Under the pieces are notes generated by a model. It saw only the letters and a list, made by a program, of their open reading frames with translations, did not search any database and had not been told where the DNA came from. Of a stretch of DNA of 64,000 nt, positions 33,080 to 44,490 are shown in pieces; position 1 is the stretch's first letter, and the number at the start of each line of letters is the position of its first letter. The position numbers and the translations under genes were made by a program. The stretch comes from Viola odorata (taxonomy: Eukaryota; Streptophyta; Magnoliopsida; Malpighiales; Violaceae). The stretch lies in assembly GCA_963691705.1 (NCBI GenBank), contig OY829542.1:44203105-44267104 (forward strand). The letters are read 5' to 3'.

Positions 33080-33949
33080 GCCACCATTTCTCAACGAAAA
33101 AGGGTCCGAAATTTTGCAATAAAAAACCACACTGCCCATCTCTATTTTCCTGCCCGGTTCACGCACCCTCACTCTCGTTCCTCCGTTCGCACGCAGCAGC
33201 GGCAGCACTGTAAGCATTCTTTCCCTTGTTTTCCTTTTAAATTTCGTTTAACACATTAGTTAATTAATTAAGCCTTAAAACTTGCTGCAAGCCCTTGGTT
33301 TTCAACTTAATTTCACCATACTAACCTTAGTTTAAATTATCGTGGCTTAGTTTAATTGTTTCGTCAATTAACGTATATATGCATTGCTTCTTTTTCTTCA
33401 AAAATCTTGCTGTTTTCGTGTCCATTTTCTTGCTGTGATTGTTTGTTTGTACTGCTGGAGGGGAGAGGAGTCGTTTAGGCCAAGAACCAGGCGAATCGGA
33501 CTCCTAGTTCATCACCTCCGTCGCCGGCAGTGGCGCCGGCGATGGGAGGTTGAAGAAGATGTTGATCGGGCCGCATGGGCTTCGCGCAAAGAAATAAAGG
33601 AAAGGTGTTGGGCTTGGCCCATCACCATTAAAATTAATTCCTCCTGGCCCATTTCTCCAAACTTCCAAGCTGGGCCCAGCCCATTTATATTTTTCCGAGC
33701 CTTCGAGTCGTCATTTTTTTACGTAAAATGCTAACATGCTTCGTATGATTATTATTTGTGATATGTGCTATTTTTCCTATATTTTTATACATGAATTGTT
33801 TAGTTCACTTTTTTGTAAAATATTTCGTATGCTTATTTTTGCATCAAGTTGTTTATCGAATTGTTTTTTTTGTACGTGAATTGCTCATTTCTTATCGTGA
33901 TATTTATTTTCATGTTATCTAACTTCAGTCATTTATATTCGGCAATTTA

Positions 33950-34340
33950 AATTCAGTTATTTATTTTACCGCCTACATGGTCGGTCGCATTTTAATTCTC
34001 GTAAATATTCAACTGCTTTAATTTTTCGCAAAACTGCTGGAAATCCTTCTGCAAATTATCAACTGTTTAATTTTCCGCACTTTACTTTTCCGCACTTTAA
34101 ATTTCAGCAATTTACTTTCGGCAATTTAAATTCAGTTATTTATTTTACCGCCCACATGGTCGGTCACATTTTAATTCTCGTAAATACTCAACTGCTTTAA
34201 TTTTTTGCAAAACTGCTGGAAATCCTTTCGCAAATTATCAACTGTTTAATTTTCTGCACTTTAATTTTCCGCACTTTACTCTTCTGCACTTTAATTTTTC
34301 GCAATTTACTTTCGGCAATTTAAATTCAATACCGCCTATA
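33950..34340 (+). repeat. Direct repeats of about 180 bp in the solo LTR
   Basis: The marker ACCGCC(T/C)A(C/T)ATGGTCGGTC occurs at 33968, 34147 and 34331, spaced 179 and 184 bp, each followed by CATTTTAATTCTCGTAAAT. The units are themselves built of short motifs such as TTTTCCGCACTTTA. Confidence 0.85.
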
Positions 34341-34578
34341 TGGTCGGTCGCATTTTAATTCTCGTAAATATCAACCGCTTTAATTTCTCGCAAACTGCTG
34401 GAAATTCTTCCGCAAATATCCACTGTTTATTTTCCGCAAATATCAACTGTTTATTTTCTGCAAATATCCAACTGCTCATTTCTGCATTATCAACTTGTTT
34501 TATTTTCTGCCAATCATCAACTGCTTTAATTCCCTATAAATCGTCAACCACATTTAATTTTTTTCGCACTTATCAAAA

Positions 34579-35180
34579 CAACATTTAAATTCTCGCATGC
34601 TTAAAATCAATCATTTTTCGCATGCAATCACACAGCATTTAAATTCTCGCATGCTTAAAATCAATCATTTTTCGCATGCAATCACGTTAGCATTTAAATT
34701 CTCGCATGCTTAAAATCAATCATTTTTTGCATGCAATCAACGTAACATTTAAATTCTCGCATGCTTAAAATCAATTAATTTTCACATGCAATCACACAGC
34801 ATTTAAATTCTCGCATGCTTAAAATCAATCATTTTTCGCATGCAATCACGTTAGCATTTAAATTCTCGCATGCTTAAAATCAATCATTTTTCGCATGCAA
34901 TCAACGTAACATTTAAATTCTCGCATGCTTAAAATCAATCATTTTTCGCATGCAATCCACGTAGCATTTAAATTCTCGCATGCTTAAAATCAATCATTTT
35001 TCGCATGCAATCAACGTAGCATTTAAATTCTCATATGCATAAAATCAATCATTTTTCGCATGCAACCAACCCAGGATTTAAATTTTCGTATGCTTAAAAT
35101 CAACCATTTCTCGCATACAATCATGTCATCATTTAAATCTCGTATGCATTAAATAGATTGTTTCTCGCATGTAATCAACT
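34579..35180 (+). repeat. 55-bp tandem array in the solo LTR
   Basis: About eleven units. CATTTAAATTCTCGCATGC starts at 34581, 34636, 34691, 34746, 34800, 34855, 34910, 34965 and 35020, spaced 54-55 bp, followed by two degenerate units near 35075 and 35130. Each unit also contains TTTTTCGCATGCAATCA, so GCATGC palindromes recur twice per unit. Copies in the middle are nearly identical, which suggests recent unequal exchange. Confidence 0.92.
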
Positions 35181-36167
35181 GTCGTCATTTATTTTCCTGC
35201 ACTTATCATGTCATCATTTAAATCTCGTATGCGTACAATCCATCATTTTACGTATGCAATCAACTGTCATTTAAAATTTTCGCACTCTTAAAATTTCTTA
35301 GTTATTTCTCAAGCTATCACTAACACTCTCCTTTTGTAGGTTAATTTCAAGCTTCGCTCGAAAGTACGCCTCACAAGTCCTTTTTATTTTTTCGATGCTT
35401 TCTGCAAATATCAACTGCACACATGATATATAGAATTGCTAGAACTAAAATCAACTCACATGAACAACGTGTTTAAAGACTTGCTTAAAATGCCATGTTC
35501 ATATGATTTCGAATTCTCGCTTGTATTGACTGCATGTACATGGGGACTTTCAATCCCACATCAGTTTTCCACTTAAAAAATCTATCATTCAAATTTGTAC
35601 TCTGTTAGCAATCCATGTTAGGATCACGTAGTAATTAGGTTAATCATGCATGGCCCTATGATGAAATAAGAAGGCGCTCATTCAGTCTTACGGAAAATTC
35701 AGTCCCATCACGTTACGGTCAAGAATAATCGATCGACCTTGATAAACGGTAACCCCGTCCAAAAGATTTTTTAATTATTCCTGAACGGTCACGATCATAG
35801 AAAAGACTAAAGTGACGATTCCTCTGAGGGCCCCCTTTTTTAAAATGTATTTTATCAAATACCTTTTTAACACCTCTCTCATCAACCGGTAACCGTTTTC
35901 GGATGTGACTCGGGTGCCTAACACCTTCCCGAGACCATAATACGACCCCGAACCTTTTGTCTGGGGTCCAAACCCTTTTTTGTGCCTTTAGTTTTTTACT
36001 TATTATATTTCCTATGCCATGACGATTAGGGTTCCCTAAGCCTAGCAACCAAATTAGGGTGGCGACTTCATTGCATGCTGTTAGGCGTCCTTTTACGCCG
36101 AGCATCTGAAGGTCTCAAATTTCGTTGCACACTCGCGAATTTTTAATTTTCGGGGCGCGACACATAC

Positions 36168-36499
36168 TAATAATAATTATTAGTAAATAATATAGCTTAA
36201 TAGTATTTAAATATTTTTCTAAAGTATTATAACCAACCATATAAATTGTTAAGCATACTAATAATAATTATTAATTATAAAGTGATTTTACAATTTTTCT
36301 TGCTTGATCTTTTTTATTAGGAGCTCATACTCATATAATTCATCAAATTTCTTGTTCTTGAGTCTTGTTCCCTTCCTTGTCTCTTTTTTGCCTCCAACTT
36401 CTTTGTCAATGAGTATCGGTGTGGGTAAAATAATTACTTCCTCATCTTATTTTTTGTCTCTTTTCTTTTTCGGCTTGGCTAATTTTTTAGCTTGTTATT
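36168..36499. other. AT-rich spacer after the solo LTR
   Basis: Contains the second copy of the 32089-32140 sequence (near 36200-36257). No supported gene. Confidence 0.6.
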
Positions 36500-38899
36500 G
36501 ATCATCTTCTTCTTTGATTTTCTTGATTCACCTTCTTTTTTTTCATCTTGTTATTCTTGCTTTCATCCTTGTCGTATTGTTCACATTTTTTTTCAGTTGC
36601 ATTATTCATTCGAAGTTTATTTTACTGGCTCCTTTTCTTCATCAGTTTCTTCTTCCGTTGGTGTCCTCTTTTTAGTTGCATGAACCTCTTTAGCGATAAA
36701 TATATTCATCTGTCGTTCGCTCTGATTTTTTTCGCTGACCTTGACTAAGAACTCAAATTCCTTGTCCTTGCAGGATATCATTTTTCTATAGTGTGGCGAC
36801 TTCTCTTTTTACTATTACATTGAGAATAATATTAGTATTTTTTCTGCAATAAAATAACTTTAGTATCACTATTCCAAAAAATTACCTTGTCGTCAACTGA
36901 TTCTTTGTATTTCTTGATGTCACAACCTATTAGTGTTTCTATCTCATCAAAAAGAACAATTGTTGCTTCATTTTCACCATCATTAACTTGTAACCTCAGC
37001 ATGTATCTGAAATTCTAAGTTGAGTCTTAGTCATCTTCTTTTATGTTTAGAATAATTAAATTTTTAATTTGTTTGGAATTACCTTGGAATTGTCTCAACG
37101 CAATTGTTACACATGTCACATGTTGCTTGACCCTCACCCATGTCAAATACTTTTTTCCAGTACTTTTTACATGATTTATACCAAGGTTGTCTTTTATTGA
37201 TCACTTCGATAATAGTTGTTGTTAGGACGTAGAAAGACTGCAAAGTAATAATAAGAGTTAATGTTAGTTTTTTCAGTTATACTCATAACTAATTATTTTA
37301 CTTTATGGTTGATACCTGTTGTTTTGATGATGCAATTTTGTTAACAATTTGTTCTACAGTTGCATTGCTCGCATTGTCCATTCTCTTTGAAGGTGATTTG
37401 ATTATCTTCTGGGTATCTTCTTGTTGAGTATAGGTCAAGTTGTGATTTCTAAATATTTGTAAAGTTAAATGAAAAAAATATTAACTTAAACAATGGATAA
37501 TGGTAAAATAATCTTATATTATATTTCATATATATAGATATATTCTTACCATTATCGGATTTCATATGCTTCATTTGTTATGGGATTGATTATCACTATT
37601 GTCATTCTTGTAGTTGATACTTGTAAAATTCCTGATTTGAGCAATTGTATATAGGTGTGTTATGTGCATTTTTATTATTATTAGATAACAATTGACTCGA
37701 ATTTATATTTTATAGACTTACCTTGATATTTTCCTCGTTTGATAAAGCAATGATAGGTTTTTCCTCTTTTATTTCATAGAGGGTTTCTCCTTCCTTTTCA
37801 GCTAAGTCTCCCCACACGATCAATTTCAACTCTTCACCTTTAATTTTAAAATTTTAAGTATTGTTAAACAAAATTGCAATTATTTGATTTTATCTATAGG
37901 GAAAACTCTAATATTTACCTAAGTAATTCCATTTGCAAACATCTCAACAATCATGTAATGTATTGATGATGACATAATATCTTTACCAGAAGAGATGATA
38001 ATTAAGTATGACAACTGTGAATCCTCCATTAACTATTTGATTGACAATGTCTACCCCTCACTTCGAGAAAATGCAACATTACTTGAGTACATAACAGACC
38101 ATGCCATACTTGCTACCAAGAATGAACATTACTTGAGTTGAATAGTAGAATGATATCATTGTTCCAACCTTCTAATATCTGTCAAAAGCTAGAGAGATAT
38201 CATAGTAAAATTTAATGGTTGCGCTAATGACGAAACCAATAATATCTGTCATTAAAATAATTGAAATTATAATATGAATAGAATTAACTAATAGTAAAAA
38301 AAAATTATCAATTTAAAATAATGATTACAACGTTTTATAAATTTAGTTGCTTACCGATTCGTTTGCTTTGGTCACAATGAGGAAGATGTTGAAAGTCCAT
38401 GAATTCATAGTTAATAACATCAAAGGGGATAGGGATTGATGATTCTTGCACCATGGTTGAGTTTGTCAGAATGAGTTCAATATCGAGGTTAATATTCGAG
38501 TAATTTGGATTTGGTTTCTTGGCAACTCCATTGGTAATAACATATGTGCATCCATTTTCTAAGGTATCCTTGAGCTTTTGCACCACTTGCTTGAAAATCA
38601 TTGCTTGAACTTTTGTTTCCTGATATAATACATATAATTTAATATTATAAATAATATTAAATATTCAGTAAAGGGAAAAATAATTATTAATGTAATGCTT
38701 TAGTTAATACCTCACGATCTACTAAGATCAGTCCTAATTTTTCTGAAGTGCCCATTTTATCCTTGTAGTTTTCGACTTGACCTTTTCGGATGACTAAAAG
38801 TTCCAGATGAAATTCAGTTTGTTGATCTTCAAGGTGTCTTATATATGTATATGCTTTTTCTTCTTGATATACTTGCATCTTTTCGGTTGTTCTTGTCAT
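36500..38899 (-). pseudogene. Replication protein A large subunit (RPA1)-like gene, probably broken
   Basis: RPA1 binds single-stranded DNA through OB folds in replication and repair. Exon-like pieces on the minus strand with GT-AG ends are: 38711-38899 (starts MTRTTEKMQ, ends LGLILVDRE), 38355-38619 (ETKVQAMIFK, CTYVITNGVAKKPNPNYS), about 38165-38245 (DIIGFVISA), 37732-37837 (EELKLIVWGDLAEKEG), 37550-37631 (VSTTRMTIVIINPITNEAY), about 37316-37450, 37083-37237 (WYKSCKKYWKKV, then CDMCNNC, a zinc-ribbon remnant), 36886-37006 (YMLRLQVNDGENEATIVLFD) and about 36500-36800 (Lys/Glu-rich tail). Frame problems near 38170 and 37553, and a missing stretch between OB folds, suggest a pseudogene or a transposon-captured copy. 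Plant Helitrons are known to carry RPA-like genes. Confidence 0.72.
37959..38141 (+). pseudogene. Fragment of Helitron-type PIF1 helicase
   Basis: A 60-codon open stretch between two stops contains IISLPEEM, then INYLIDNVYPSLREN and TDHAILATKNEH. This order matches the region of Helitron helicases that reads LP..., LI..VYP.L..N and RAILAP.N. It lies on the opposite strand to, and in a gap between exons of, the RPA-like gene. It is too short to be functional. Recognition is by motif memory only. Confidence 0.6.
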
Positions 38900-39298
38900 C
38901 TAAAGAGAAAAGTAATTGTTTCTAAAAATAAATAAATAATTAATTAGATTAAATAGACTCAAGCAGACCCAGAAGAAACAAAATACACTGACCAAAGCAA
39001 GCTAGAGTGATCTTGTGTTACGCTTTTGCTATTTCTTTTCTATTGAATTTAGGGTTGAGTTATTTGATTAATTTGGAATTTGATTGAGTAGGGTTAATAG
39101 AATTTTAATCAATTAAGTTATTTAATTAATTAACCAACCTATTAAATTAATTAACCTACCTATTAAGTTATTTGATTAATTTGAAATTTGATTCCTATAT
39201 ATAATTAAAACCTACCTATTAAGTTATTTGATTAATTTGGAATTTGATTTCTACATATAATAGTATTTATTAGTTTGATTGTCGGACATAGACCCTGT
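38900..39298. other. AT-rich spacer
   Basis: About 400 bp. A 55- to 70-bp phrase with TATTAAGTTATTTGATTAATTTG occurs several times between 39100 and 39250. No supported gene. Confidence 0.6.
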
Positions 39299-39960
39299 TG
39301 ATACCCAAATTTTTTGAATGGAGGAAGGATCTAGTCTCCTTTGAGAGGTGGTAAACGCTTGGATAGTAGATGGAAGGAAGAATATTTTCGGTGTATAATG
39401 AAGTATATAGGCAGCGGCAATAATGGAGGAAATGCAGAGATGTATTTATGGAAAATGCATATATTAAACTTGAAGTTAAGCGACTTACAAGGATCTCAAG
39501 TCACACATATCCCTACTTGATCATGAATGATCAATCCGATATAGTATTTATTTGAAGAATAAAACCGATTTTAAGAACCCTAATTTACTAGGCTAACTAA
39601 TTGGTCTTGAAGGAGATAACTCACAAAATCAAAGACAAAGGTATAGATGAGGCCAAGTCCTACAATTTATACCTAGAAGTTATTACAAGTGGAAAAAACA
39701 CTACTACCCTTAACAAAGGGGACTTGGCCGGCAGGCTTGAGTGATGAGCTTGGCTTGGCGTTTGGGAAGGTAGCGCAAGGCCTCGGAAGGATAGAGCTTG
39801 GGCCTTTATAGGACGCTAGGGTTGGCGCACCTTGCGCGCTTGGCCTCGCGCGGAGATCCTCATAGTTTGCGAGGGTTTGGCGCACGCTTCTTCATTGCTG
39901 GCGCGACCTACCCGTGAGGTCACCTCAAGGCTTCGAGTGAGAGACTTCGAGCTTGTATCA
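39299..39960 (-). repeat. 3' LTR of the deleted gypsy element
   Basis: 662 bp with 6-bp inverted termini, TGATAC at 39299-39304 and GTATCA at 39955-39960. Its 3' half on the minus strand matches 4346-4614. The preceding polypurine tract (CTTGAAGAGGGAGGGA on the minus strand, just right of 39960) fixes the right end. Confidence 0.88.
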
Positions 39961-40666
39961 TCCCTCCCTCTTCAAGTGGATTCGACCTCGAATCTGCACG
40001 CCCCATTCCCGTACGCTTATTCTCCATGGTGCCTACAAAGGAAGGACATGAATCAACAATATTGAAAGTGGGGTGAAAATAACCAAAGGGAAACTCAAAG
40101 TTAAAGTGGGAGGCCATGTCCGTAGACTCCAAAAGGAAAGGATCCTTCTCCCATGGGTATAGAATAGCCTTGTGGTTGACCGGAGTTGTATGCGTTCCCG
40201 TTGGCAGCAACTTGTCACCTAGCAAAAGAGAGGAGATAATGCTAGAGGAAGAAGTGTTATGGTTAGTGAAATCAAGAAAATGATCCTTAAATCGGCCAAG
40301 GTGACACGGTTTAGGGAAAGATCCATCAAGCCTCGCTACACTACTTATGGCACACAAACTCACTTTTTTCTTTGCCAATTGCTCACACTTTTCACTCTTA
40401 AGCTCACCACTCACAATCTTCACTCCTCTTGGCGCATGCTCACTCTTTTCATGCCCCTTCTTTTCCTCACTTACACACCTCACATTTTTCACTCCACACC
40501 ACTCAAGTTTGTTATCCATAATCGTGGAGAGCACAAGTGTGGCGCAATCTTTAGAAAGCTTAACTTGGTCTTCGTGGACTTGCGAAGGAGGCAAGGGGGG
40601 AATAAGGAACTTGCTACTGAAGTGCTCCAACTTGTATGTGTTGAGGAACCCATCATGGACAACCAA
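39961..40666 (-). pseudogene. Linker fused to polyprotein tail by deletion
   Basis: A single open frame (to 39920) starts with the protease-RT linker (YKLEHFSSKFLIPPLPPSQV, then HEKSEHAPRGVK), closely matching element 1, and after a junction near 40220 continues as the C-terminal tail (HFNFEFPFGYFHPTFNIVDS, then DSRSNPLEEGG). The whole enzyme block is gone, but the frame is open across the join. No enzymatic domain remains. Confidence 0.8.
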
Positions 40667-40675
40667 TTTGTCAAA

Positions 40676-41461
40676 CTACCACTGTCTTCCAAGAAGTAGG
40701 TGGCTAGAATTCATTGGAGCCACGTCACAAGTCCGTTCATCCTCGTATGCACCAATGGAAAATGGGATGATCACTTGCCTAGTCACACTAATGGAGCTCC
40801 TATCATTGAACCAATTCAACACATAAGGGTGAGGGTATTTTAGGGTGGACAATCCCAACGAATGGACAAGAAGCTCGCTGGCCACATCGGCACAACTACC
40901 ATTATTAACGAGAATGGAGATAACCAACCCGTGAGCTAGTCCGCGGGTGAGAAAGAGGTTGTCTCATTGCTCAAGATCCCTATCATGAACCTTGGCATGA
41001 ATGCTCAAATTTCTCCTTACTACCAAACACTTAGGGACATCCACACAAGCATACTCATCATCATCAACATCACCCGAATCAACTACACTCTCGGTAACCC
41101 TCACTTGGGTACTCTCGGGTTCATCATCATCACTAATCACTTCACCACTCTCACGCATAACCATCACCCTCCTATTAGGGCATTCCACCCTCATACGGCC
41201 TTTGCCGCCACATTTAAAGCATGTAATATTCCTAGAAGGGGTTCTAGAGTTATGGTCGTTATTTGGTGTTGTTTTGGGTATCAAAGTCGAGGACGTGTTG
41301 GTGTTTGGGTATGTGTTTGGCTTGGGCGGGGGTGTGGGTTGCATGGTCTCTTGGTTAAGTTTAGATGGTAAGGAAGGTGCATTCCAAGTAGGCTTATAAA
41401 ATAATTGATAATAATTGAGGAGATTTGTACCCGAGGTAGGAAGAATCCTAGAGATCTTCAC
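40676..41461 (-). pseudogene. Gag zinc knuckle and protease remnant
   Basis: The 41461-40964 frame contains a zinc knuckle of type CFKCGGKGRMRVEC near 41170-41225 after a Pro/Thr/Asn-rich stretch, with an acidic region after it. The 40927-40676 frame contains the protease active site as VNNGSCADVAS (Asp changed to Asn) and ends at SHLLLGRQW. The catalytic Asp loss means the protease would be dead. Confidence 0.82.
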
Positions 41462-43239
41462 CTCTAAGGGGGTGGTCCTCGCCGCTGCTACACCTGCAAG
41501 GCGCCAGAGGGGGTCCCCGGCGCAGATACTTCGACGCTCAAGTCAGTATAAGTGATGGATAAAAAAGGATAGGCAAGAGTAGAGAGAGAGAGTAGAGAGA
41601 GAGAGTGAGTCCCCTTTTTCTACCTAAGGGGGGGTATTTATAGAAGATTTGGTAGGGAGCGTTATTCTTGGGATGTTAACGCTTATGGCGTACCGGGTGT
41701 GGAAATAAGTGCCATATCGTGTTGGATGCCCCCACCCCACCCGCTGACGTCGACCACCCCCCGGTAGTAGGACTAGCGGGAGGCCAGGTAGGCCCTATAA
41801 TAGCTGAAGATGGCGTACCCCCTGTCAGGACTAAAATGCCCTGGGGGTATATTAATAGTTATCATAAGCCCAACCAAAAATGAGCCAGAGTGTTTACCAA
41901 GGGCTCCATTCTCGGTATCTAGATGAGTGTTATCTCCTCCATGCTATGGTAGACTTATAAAGATCTTCGAGTTTCTCTGACTCTTTTGATGTCCACGTCA
42001 TAGATTCTTATTTTCGATATTTGCCGAAAATGTTGTATCTTTGAACTGGTTGTATTAGGTAGATGATAGCAGAGCAGGTAACATGAGCCAATAGCTTGTG
42101 ATAACTGTTGGACACGGAGGAGATGACGACCAAATTGATAAGGTGACGACAAGCGATGCTTCTGCCGATAGCTTGCTTCTCTATAAGCAGGTTCTGGCGA
42201 CCATTCATGAAAATAGGGTATGTGCAGTATAGCAGAGACGACCGACATATACTGTTACATGTGTTGCTAGGAACACGAAGAATGCTACTAGCTTGACGGT
42301 GCGGGCACAAGTGATAATTCCAGGATGTTGCTCGACTGACAATGTTTCTGAAATAGGATATGTTCTGGGAAATATTCCCGATATAGGGACCCATTCGTTG
42401 TCAAGTGACCATCTCTTGATTTGTACTAAAGAATGAGTTGGTGATGCCGCTAGCTTGTTAGAAGTCGTCAAGTGTCATTTCTGTTAGGTAGTATTAGCTT
42501 GTCGGGGTCGTTAACTGTGACTAGAAGATTGTAAGCTTGTCAGGGCCGTTAAAGTGTTGTTGACGTTTGCAGATTGTTGCTTCGTTAATTTGGTTGGCTT
42601 GCAAGAAAACACCAGGACATAGCCACAACCAAAGTAGAGAATGAAGATTTATACTTTATGCAGAGAGAAAGAAATATGGCGATGATGGACCAGAGGTAAC
42701 GAGAAGAGAAGCCTCAAGACTCAGAGCCTAACCGAAAACGGTTGACGGGATCGATAATAACTACGCGCCCACAGCCCAACTGAAAATGGTCTCGGTATGT
42801 ACTGCCGATAACATGTTGTAATTCGACACTATTCTCGAATGATTGCCGTATTTCCTTCTCATATAAGGATCTGATTATTTCCAGGTTGCTTCACACACAC
42901 TTTGTTTGTACAACCTGCAGAGAGACAAAGAAAAGCGAATACAATAACGTAATGATCAGGAATCATTTTACTTACAGGAGGTTTCTGGATAGAGACTGTG
43001 AGATAATCCTCAGATGGCAAGCATTGTATAATGCCTTCCGGAAAATAAGCAGGGCCACTCAATTACAGTAGTGCAAAAAGATGGATGATGGGGACTTCTG
43101 TATACTAATAATTCGGTCTGATTCCCTTGATGAAGCCAGGTAGCATTTTGCATCCATAAGCAAGTAACGACCATTGGAACCACAAGCAAAACTCGCCAAG
43201 TAATATAGCGACTAGAACAACCTTGAAAATTATAAGCCA
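41456..43239 (-). mobile_element. Remnant of an older Tat-lineage element: LTR piece and 3' region
   Basis: 41456-41864 is the right part of an LTR like that at 43240-43755: both contain the (C/A)AAGGCGCC(G/A)GAGGG...TCCGGCG and CT(T/C)AAGT(C/T)AG block and end GTTATCA (41858-41864). The following sequence, from TAAGCCCAACC at 41865 to about 42100, parallels 43756-44000. The element is cut on the left by the deleted gypsy element and on the right by the next Tat LTR at 43240. No coding sequence is recognised in 42100-43239. Confidence 0.65.
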
Positions 43240-43755
43240 TGATATGATCTGGACTGTTGGGGAAGAGGAGTCGGGATTATGGCTGTCTGAAATCACTGTA
43301 ACAGCAGTCCGTCGTACCAACAAGGCGCCGGAGGGGGGACTCCGGCGTAGACACTCCGATGCTTAAGTTAGCATGGCTGTGAAATTTGGCAGAGATTTTT
43401 GTAGAGAAATTGCTCTTACTTTCTATCTAGAAATGAGGGGTATTTATATCCAAAGGAAGAAGGGTCGTTACCCCCAGGGCTGGGCATTATAAAGGGGAGA
43501 TATCGCCCAGGATGACGTCAGCATACGGATATCGCTGTCGAGCTATCGCCACGGGTGTTGTCGGGGTATACTGGGATGGGATGACGCCGTGTGGGTCCCC
43601 CCCTCCCCCCCCCCCACTGATGTCGACCATCCCAGGATCCTTGGCCTATCGAGGGTGGCAGCCGGGTGCCGTCGCCAGTTAAGGTCTACTGGAATCTGGT
43701 TTTGACTGGAGGTAAGAAGACGAATGTACCCTTGGTGTTTCCTTAATTGTTATCA
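43240..43755 (-). repeat. 3' LTR of the Tat element
   Basis: 516 bp, from TGATATG at 43240 to GTTATCA at 43755. On the minus strand a TATAAATACC box (about 43440-43449) is followed by CTTAAGCATCGGAGTG and a TCCGGCG-rich inverted block, the same order as in the solo LTR at 50242-50799. Its left end is set by comparison with that solo LTR and is less sure than its right end. Confidence 0.75.
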
Positions 43756-44426
43756 TAAGCTCAACTGAAAATGAGCCCGAGTGTTTACCAAGGGTTGCCT
43801 CTCCTGTCCTCTGGAGGAATCGCTATTTCCTTTGTGTAGCGTCAGCTTCAGGAAAATCACCGAGTTTCTGACTCCTTTGTAAATTCCATTGTACTGGATA
43901 TACGATAGCAAAACGGGTAAATGGGACCGACCACTAGTGATAACGCAGGTCCTCTCCGAAGCTTTAGCTACCGTTCTGAAGGCGATATGCCCATGTTTTT
44001 CCTGCACATTCTCAAAATGTGGTTTTGTCATGTTAGCAAAAATAACATGTAATGACAAGTACTAGTTACCCTTAGGGGTTTTCACCCACTCATGTCAGGA
44101 TGTTTTTGGTGTCGTCGTTCCCTTCAAACTCGCGAGGTTTGGCCTTACGGTAAGCCGCTTACAGTTTGTGCGGTCCCACGTCATAGCTACCAGGAATATT
44201 GACGCGGTTTTACGCTGCTCGGAGCTACCTGTAATATCGACGTGGTTTTACGCTGTAGGCTGCCTACAAATTGTAAGGTCTTACGTTCTCTGATACGCAT
44301 TTTATTCAAGCATCTTGGGTATCCACCAGGAGTTCCGCGTTAGCCTTTCCCTCCAACTGTTTTGGGATAACGGGACGACTCATTTTTCGAGGTGCACGCC
44401 TTTGTGCACAGCTATTGCCTCGGATC
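43756..44426. other. 3' end region of the Tat element
   Basis: About 670 bp between the LTR and the first antisense gene. It starts TAAGCTCAACTGAAAATGAG, a phrase repeated in variants at 41865 and about 45050. GACG(C/T)GGTTTTACGCTG appears twice near 44200-44260. No supported gene. Confidence 0.6.
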
Positions 44427-44433
44427 TATAAAT
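44427..44433 (+). promoter_or_regulatory. TATA box upstream of the first antisense gene
   Basis: CTATAAATG lies 58 bp before the ATG at 44491, a normal plant promoter distance, on the strand opposite to gag-pol. Confidence 0.5.
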
Positions 44434-44490
44434 GTGATCGTTTTTTGCAGTTTCTTCACATTCTCTCTGCCCCTCATTTGTCATTTTCTC

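Larger units (their letters stand above)
32141..36162 (+). mobile_element. 4022-bp solo LTR of a related Ogre family
   Basis: Starts TGTTCATACCCG and ends GGGGCGCGACA, flanked by CATAC on both sides (32136-32140 and 36163-36167). From about 35740 to the end it is recognisably similar to the reverse complement of the Ogre LTR at 14208-16922: a block of GACGAT, GGGCCC, CACCTCT, CCGGTAACC, GGGTGCCT(A/C)ACACCTTCCC and GGGTGGCGACTTCATTG in the same order. No internal coding region remains, so it is the product of recombination between two LTRs. It holds a promoter TATA box and two tandem arrays. Confidence 0.92.
39299..41455 (-). mobile_element. Internally deleted Ty3/gypsy element, same family as 1-4614
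   Basis: On the minus strand it runs gag zinc knuckle, protease, linker and then directly the last residues of the polyprotein and the 3' LTR. RT, RNase H and integrase are missing. The 5' LTR is also absent: near 41455 the sequence changes abruptly to Tat-type LTR sequence. The deletion junction is near 40200-40240. It is a non-autonomous remnant. Confidence 0.85.

Noticed and set aside
33384..33734. 116-codon frame in the solo LTR
   Set aside because: It lies just downstream of the LTR TATA box in LTR sequence and shows no domain; low-complexity Arg/Trp composition. Probably chance.
35719..36105. 128-codon minus-strand frame in the solo LTR end
   Set aside because: It is antisense to the Ogre-like LTR block that I align with 14208-14520; explained by LTR sequence.
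42100..43239. Coding sequence in the older Tat remnant
   Set aside because: Several short overlapping frames on both strands, none with a recognisable motif or longer than about 130 codons.
43597..43616. C-rich run in the Tat LTR
   Set aside because: A homopolymer-like stretch (as also near 368-382); likely instability or sequencing noise rather than a functional G-quadruplex site. Not supported further.
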